Below are positions 57,814 to 64,000 of a stretch of 64,000 nucleotides of DNA, one piece after another. Under the pieces are notes generated by a model. It did not search any database and was not told the origin of the DNA. It was given only the letters and a program-made list of their open reading frames with translations. The position numbers were made by a program, and so were the translations under genes. How positions within the stretch are numbered: the stretch's first letter is position 1; each line of letters begins with the position of its first letter. The stretch comes from Lolium rigidum (lineage: Eukaryota; Streptophyta; Magnoliopsida; Poales; Poaceae). The stretch is taken from assembly GCF_022539505.1 (NCBI RefSeq), contig NC_061513.1:176668017-176732016 (forward strand), in the 5' to 3' direction.

Positions 57814-60800
57814 TGTCACATCCCGAAACTTGTTTGGTATGCGTATATTGAAACTATTCACACATAGTATAATGTCATAGTAGTAATAAAATGATAAAAA
57901 AATAATAATTTATTAAATTTAAGTCTTTATGTTATCCTATACTGAGCAATTTTACAAACTCGTAGAAATTCGTTTCACTCAAATCGAAATTATGGAACTA
58001 GTTTTATAAAAATAACAAGTAAAGAGAAAAAGAAAAGGAAAAAAAAAGAGAAAACGGGCCGCCCAGCCGGACCGACCGGCCCAGCAGGGCAGGCCGAGCC
58101 CAGCTGGACCGAGCCACCGAAGGAGTCGGTCGTGTCTACCGTGAAGCACGCATAAATTTCGTTTTATCAAAACTTATCTCCAGTATCAAAAAAAAAAAAA
58201 AACTTATCTCCACTTAAACGTACTTTTCTTGATCTACACAACTCCAAACTTGTTTCCACGCGTTTATAACTTCGAGGCTCACCTTTTTCACCGACCTATG
58301 CTCTATATAAAGCCACCATCACGTCGCAGTTTCGTTTTTCCTTTCCTTCTCTCGAAACCCTACATCAACGAAATCTTAACTCGTTGTTTTGACCATCAAA
58401 ACCACCTCAAATCGCTGCGGGCTCTACACGAAAGTTGTAGATCTCGTCGAGGTCTTTCAATCCCGACCAATCTCATCTCTTTTCGTCCACCATACACGGA
58501 TAATTTCGCATCGCAAGACGTCAGATCTGACAAAGGGAATCTTCAATTAGTTCATGCTCGTTCCACGAAATCCAATTTCCTTTGGTGAGTATGTAGATCT
58601 GATCATTTTCTACAACTTTCATGTTGCAAGTTTTTCGATTTAAAGTACCAATTTATCGCTCATCTACTGATCTATTTCGAGTCAACCGGAGCCAAATCGA
58701 GTTTCAAAACGATCTCGAATCGTCATGACTTCAACACGGAAGTTGTTTCTCTCGTCAAGATCTTTCAATTGCCGCAAGTCTCATCTTGTTTCGTTCACCG
58801 AGCAAGGAGAAAAACGTATTACAAGATTCAGATCTTATAAGGTATAACCCAGATCTTGTCAAACTCATTATACCGTTGTAAAAAGTAATTTGTGCGTTAG
58901 ATAGATCTATTAATTCTATACAACTTTGATGTAGAAAGTTTTTCCATCTGAGTAATTTTTCTGTCAACCTTTATGACATCAGCATAGTCAACTTAGTCTG
59001 GTCAAAGTCAAACTACAGTCAGCAGTCAGCGGTACAGTCAGTAGTACAGTCAGTGATACAGTCAGTAGTACAGTCAGCGGTACAGTCAGCAGTCAACTAT
59101 ACAGTTAGCAGTACAGTCATCGTCTCAGTCAAACTCCATCAAACTCGTTTTAAATTTAAATTTTAAATGTCAGATTATGTGTCCAACTTAAAAATTCATT
59201 ATAAAATCATCCAGAGGTCCAAAATTTGCAAATTTTATATCGTTGGAAAGCTTATAACCTGTAGAATCCAAATATGCAAGAATACTGTATATGTTATGTA
59301 ATAGTTTTCGAATCATAATTCAAATGATTTAATTAATCCCTTTTCACTATAAAAATTATATCAAATAATCTACTGGTCCAAAATTAACAATTTTGTTGTC
59401 TCTGGAATCCTTAGAACATGTGGAACATTATGGAATCATAAAATATCAAAGTTGTTATGTGCACAAACTTGATGCATTCAAATTCATTCAAATCACTATT
59501 CTGATCGTAACTTGAGTTCTAAAAATTATTTCGGAGTGAACCTAATTGCATAAGTCTTGTTTTACAGTACTTCATCCAATAGCACCACCATCCAAATATC
59601 TCTGAATCACTTCGCAAATACTCAAGTTCAAATATGAGAATTTGAGTATGTATTCGTTATTGTTTCCTATAATCCTTTCTCAACATGATTCTTTTGTGAA
59701 GATGAAACTTATGATCACATCCACACACCAATACCGCTAGACACTCTATCTTGAATCAATATCGTGTCTATCCAAATTGTTTTTCATTCACTCCTTTAAC
59801 TAATTTAAAACTATTCAACTTACAAATGAGTAATTTGAGTAATTCCATATATCATTAGTTCATACCCAAGCCTATGTGTAATTCATACTATTTTGAGTAA
59901 TTGTTGTCACACTTATTCAGTAGTATTGTTGTTGCACTATTTGTCACTTATGTGATTCAATTCGCATAAGCCATTCCGAATTCTTTTCATGCTTTTGTAA
60001 AGCATAAATATTCTTCATTTTATCATGTGACTTTCCGTCCAAAATCTCACCGCCATATCTTGCAAGCCAAACCTCATACCACACCTTAGTACCATAGAGC
60101 GATTTCCGATTGTTGCCTTGTTTGATTTTGTTGTTGTTGTATGGTGTGTTTATGTTGTGCTATATTTCATGTTATAGTTTGTACGGAGAGGCACGTATTT
60201 TGATTAAGAGAAGTGAACGCGCTTCGACTACCAAAAAGGCAAGTGATACTCAAATTCCTACTTATTTTGATTATGCATTAGTGTTTTCAAACTAGTATGC
60301 ATGGTAGGATTTTGTTTTCGAAAATTATGCTATGCCTATTAAATCCTAGTAGTGTGTAGCCACCCTTGAACCATTGCTAGTATTCTTAGTATGCTTAGCA
60401 ATAACAAAATGACATTGTTGTTTTGATTATTCTGGATTGTGATCCTTGGAAATTAAAATTAACAACATTAATGAAACACCTGGGTGGAATTGGTGTGGTT
60501 TTGGATTATGTTGAGTGGCTACTCAGGACCACATTGTGGTTGTCATCGCCTGAGGGTGCACTTGTGGATGGCCACTCAGGATTAAAGAGATTATTATGTC
60601 GTCCATGTTTTAGATAGCTTCTAGTGCAACCACAATACAATATGGGCTCTGTCTTGGCTAAGTACGTAGTGGGAAACCTCGCCTAGGGTACCGCCAGTGG
60701 GGGGAATCTGGGTACGGGCGGATCCGGTAGGTGGAGAGGCTACTAAGGAAAAGCTTCGTAGTGACCTCGTCCTGGCCTTAATGAAGATGAAGAATTTTGG

Positions 60801-61550
60801 CAAAAAGGCTTGGTTGCGAATTGTGGGTAAAGAGCACAACCTCTCGAGAGTTAAACCTAAGATCTTAGCCGTGTCCCCGGTTACGGACAATTTGAGCTTT
60901 CTAGGCAGGGAATGTACGGAGGAATCTCATCATCTTTTCTGAATGTATTTAAAATTTTGTATCAACCTTTGAAAACTCATGGGAGATGTAACCATGTGAT
61001 TATTCTAAAACCCATGGAGGATTTTTCCATGGTGTGATTTCATAATGACATTCAAAGATTTTCAAAATATTTTGTTTTAAATAAAATATAGGATAAAATT
61101 GGCTTTATGCAAATTTGCCTAAACTCCACTAGCCAAATATCATGTAGATAGTCATGCCTAAAACTGCCACCATATAAGTGTCTTTTGCCAGTACATCATT
61201 GTATACTGACCTCCACTCGTGGGGCTGCATATTCAAACGTGCAGGATTTTCTGAGGAGAAGTACGTGGTAGGATCTCGAGTCTACATTCCAACATGACTG
61301 CCTGTGGCACATGAAGATGATGAAGGCTCATTGATGATATACATTTCCGCTGTGTTTATTCTGAACATTGTTGAGCTGGTCCATGTGACTATGCAATTTG
61401 TAAGGTTTTATTGTACCCTCTGGAGCAGCGATGTAGTAATTTGATACTATTGCAATGATTACTATATTTTGTAATGTGTGTGCTATCAGTGATCCCGGGA
61501 ATAGCACTATACACAGGTATCCTGCCTTTATTAAAAGGTAGGGTGCTACA
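57814..61550 (+). repeat. 3' LTR of element B, internally deleted near its start
   Basis: It matches the 5' LTR throughout, except that after TGTCACATCCCGAAA it jumps to CTTGTTTGGTATGCG, losing about 366 bp present at 28925-29290. A 13-base A run at about 58188 is also specific to this copy. It ends GTGCTACA next to GTTAT. Confidence 0.88.
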
Positions 61551-61555
61551 GTTAT

Positions 61556-61851
61556 CTCTATACCCGAGCTCTTTACTTATGCACTTTACCTTGTGATAGC
61601 CATCGTACTTGAAGTTATATATATATCTTGCTATCACATACTTGCTTGTATTGCTTAGCATAAGTTGTTGGTGCACATAGGTGAACCATTTCTTAGAATA
61701 AGTTGTTGGTGCACATAGGTGAACCATAGTATATAGGCTTTGGGCTTGACAAAGTAAACGCTTGTTTTATTCCGCATTTGTTAAGCCCATCTCGTAAAAG
61801 TTTTAAACCGCCTATTCACCCCCCCCTCTAGGCGACATCCGTGTCCTTTCA
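61556..61851 (+). mobile_element. Solo LTR A, right part
   Basis: Continuation of 26776-28909 after element B: from the family's CCCGAGCTCTTTACTTATGC region to CGCCTATTCACCCCCCCC and the end GTGTCCTTTCA, followed by CTTAT (61852-61856). AATAAGTTGTTGGTGCACAT is locally duplicated (61658-61720). Confidence 0.85.
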
Positions 61852-61856
61852 CTTAT

Positions 61857-62061
61857 GAGACCCAGGTCACCGAATACCAAGGAAGACTTTCAAGAAAGAT
61901 GGCGACATTTACATGTCGTTGTTGCCTGGACCAACGAGCTAGTCCTGGTTTCCCCCTGACATTCAGTGGTGGTAGTGCCAAAAGGGGTAACCATGATGCC
62001 CACCCAGAGGCCCTATTTCATGAGATCAGATTCGGCTAGGACCAAACTTTTTGTGTGTGAC
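61857..62061. other. Right flank of solo LTR A, unassigned
   Basis: It continues the sequence left of A (ACTACCACACCTTAT | GAGACCCAGGTCACC). No gene recognised; it ends at GTGAC before the LTR fragment J. Confidence 0.4.
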
Positions 62062-62762
62062 TGATGGCGTGTATTTCACACGTTCGTTGGGCAACCCCAA
62101 GAGGAAGGTATGATGCGCACAGCAGCAAGTTTTCCCTCAGAAAGAAACCAAGGTTTATCGAACCAGGAGGAGCCAAGAAGCACGTTGAAGGTTGATGGCG
62201 GCGGGATGTAGTGCGGCGCAACACCAGGGATTTCGGCGCCAACGTGGAACCCGCACAACACAACCAAAGTACTTTGCCCCAACGAAACAGTGAGGTTGTC
62301 AATCTCACCGGCTTGCTGTAACAAAGGATTAACCGTATTGTGTGGAAGATGATTGTTTGCAGAGAAAATAGTAAAAACAAGTATTGCAGCAGATTTGTAT
62401 TTCAGTATTTAGGAACAAGGCCTAGGGGTTAGGCTTTCACTAGTGGACACTCTCAACATTGATCACATAACAGAATAGATAAATGCATACTCTACACTCT
62501 TGTTGGATGATGAACACATTGCGTAGGATTACACGAACCCTCAATGCCGGAGTTAACAAGCTCCACAATTCAATGTTCATATTTAAATAACCTTAGAGTG
62601 CATGAAAGATCAATTCGACTAAACCAAGTACTAACATAGCATGCACACTGTCACCTTCATGCTATGTAGGAGGAATAATACACATCAATACTATCATAGC
62701 AATAGTTAACTTCATAATCTACAAGAGATCATAATCATAGCATAAACCAAGTACTAACACGG
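62062..62762 (-). mobile_element. LTR fragment J, minus orientation, related to element C
   Basis: It starts TGATGGCGTGTATTTCACAC (LTR end on the minus strand). Further right it is the reverse complement of sequence found in the LTRs of C, for example CACTAGTGGACACTCTCAAC and AAGTACTAACATAGCATGC. It is cut at 62762 by LTR H. Confidence 0.7.
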
Positions 62763-63247
62763 TGTTATCACCAGAATTCGACCGAGTCAGAGGTGGGCCG
62801 CGATCAAGATGGGCTTGAAGAATATATATAGAAGAAATACGTGAATCGGCCTTACATGCAAAGTTTGGGCTAGTTTGCCCGTGTATCTGTACCATAGTAG
62901 GATACGTGTCGGTTAGGAGTTAGAGTTTTACCCGTGCACGGTTAGGTGCACGCCTGAATTAGAAAGTCCCCTGGACTATAAATATGTATCTAGGGTTTAT
63001 GGAATAAACAACAACCTACGTTCAACACAATCAATCTCGGCGCATCGTCAACTCCTTCGTCTCGAGGGTTTCTCCGGTAAGCACCATGCTGCCTAGATCG
63101 CATCTTGCGATCTAGGAAGCACAAGCCTATCCACGTTGTTCATGCGTTGCTCGTGCTGAAGCCTTTTTGATGGCGAGCAACGTAGTTATCTTAGATGTGT
63201 TAGGGTTAGCATTGTTCTTCGTATCATATGCTGTCGTAGTGCAACCC
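62763..63247 (+). mobile_element. LTR fragment H, same family as F and D
   Basis: TGTTATCACCAGAATTCGAC start, TATAAATA box and the 33-base hairpin (63088-63120, one mismatch) identify it. It is interrupted after GTGCAACCC by LTR I. Confidence 0.85.
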
Positions 63248-64000
63248 TGATACGTCTCCAACGTATCGATAATTTCTTGTGTTCCATGCCACATTATTGA
63301 TGTTATCTACATGTTATATGCACACTTTATGTCATATTCGTGCATTTTCTGGAACTAACCTATTAACAAGATGCCGAAGTGCCGGTTCTCGTTTTCTGCT
63401 GTTTTTGGTTTCGGAAATCCTAGTAACGAAATATTCTCGGAATCGGACGAAATCAACGCCCGGGTTCCTATTTTACCCGGAAGCATCCGGAACACACGAG
63501 AACCGCCGGAGAAGGGGGCAGGGCCACCACACCACACCCCGGCGCGGCCAAGGGGGGCGCGCCCCCTAGGGTGTGGGCCCCCGGAAGCCCTCCTGCGCCG
63601 CCTCTCCGCCTATATAAAGCCCCCGACCTAAAAACCTCGGGGCGTTCGACGAAAACCACGGAAACCTTCCGGAGCCGCCGCCATCGCGAAGCCAAGATCC
63701 GGGGGACAGGAGTCTCCGTTCCGGCACCCTGCCGGAGCGGGGAAGTGCCCCGGAAGGCTTCTCCATCGACACCGCTGCCATCTCCACCGCCATCTTCATC
63801 ACCGCTGCTGCTCCCATGAGGAGGGAGTAGTTCTCCATCGAGGCTCGGGGCTGTACCGGTAGCTATGTGGTTCATCTCTCTCCTATGTGCTTCAATACAA
63901 TAATCTCATGAGCTGCCTTACATGATTGAGATTCATATGATGATGCTTGTAATCTAGATGTCATTATGCTAGTCAAGTGAGTTTTTACCTATGTGATCTC
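63248..64000 (+). mobile_element. LTR I (TGATACGTCTCC family), runs off the window
   Basis: It begins TGATACGTCTCCAACGTATC and parallels the first about 750 bp of the C LTR, with a TATATAAAG box at about 63612-63620. The rest lies beyond the window. Confidence 0.8.

Larger units (their letters stand above)
28910..61550 (+). mobile_element. Element B: LARD-like LTR retrotransposon, hosts nested elements
   Basis: LTRs run 28910-33006 and 57814-61550 (TGTCACATCCCGAAA to GGGTGCTACA), flanked by GTTAT at 28905-28909 and 61551-61555. A primer-binding site TGGTATCAGAGC follows the 5' LTR at 33010, and a polypurine stretch CTTTTAAGGGTGGTAGTC precedes the 3' LTR. Removing nested elements C and F leaves only about 1.8 kb of internal DNA (33007-33596, 45019-45950, 57565-57813) with no gag or pol. 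Very long LTRs around a short non-coding core match large retrotransposon derivatives (LARDs), which depend on enzymes from other elements. Confidence 0.88.

Overview
This window looks like nuclear DNA of a pooid grass (Triticeae/Poeae type). It has one long intron-rich plant gene in a sea of nested LTR retrotransposons, an En/Spm CACTA end, Stowaway and hAT MITEs and a LINE-like insert. Species cannot be fixed from sequence alone. A 100-base N gap (36430-36529) shows it is an assembly.

Left arm (1-15.3 kb): degenerate tandem repeats (1-890, 1697-2520), one orphan minus-strand exon-like segment, a CACTA terminus (3693-4029), and a complete gag-only LTR retrotransposon on the minus strand (4030-9234) inserted in the GGCC-rich repeats of that CACTA. 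Then come a truncated second element whose 3' LTR is followed by the start of an opposite-strand gene (10217-11325), an LTR fragment, AT-rich unknown DNA and a minisatellite (14230-14660).

Gene (15848-25217, minus): a full 19-exon DDB1-like gene. All introns are GT-AG and the joined reading frame is open for 1079 codons plus stop. It is a divergent paralogue of the CUL4 E3-ligase adaptor DDB1. A LINE-like insert with a 19-bp target duplication lies just upstream (25555-26223).

Right arm (26.8-64 kb): a Russian-doll nest that can be resolved by target-site duplications. A solo LTR (A, TSD CTTAT) is split by a 32.6-kb element B (TSD GTTAT), which has 4-kb LTRs and no coding capacity (LARD-like). 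B holds element C (TSD CCCAA) and element F (TSD TATAC). C's 5' LTR holds a solo LTR D of the F family (TSD GTACT) and a truncated element E, which holds a hAT MITE (8-bp TSD). F holds G (TSD CCAGG). Three further LTR fragments (J, H, I) end the window.

The most interesting cargo is in F. Besides a broken sense-strand gag, it carries on its antisense strand a spliced five-exon gene encoding a plant mobile domain (PMD) and a coiled-coil tail. That gene is now disrupted by G and by frameshifts. A second observation concerns data quality or methylation: twin LTRs differ mainly at CAG/CTG sites (CAG versus CGAG or CGG, CTG versus CG). This pattern fits base-calling errors at CHG-methylated sites, and it may explain some of the apparent frameshifts.
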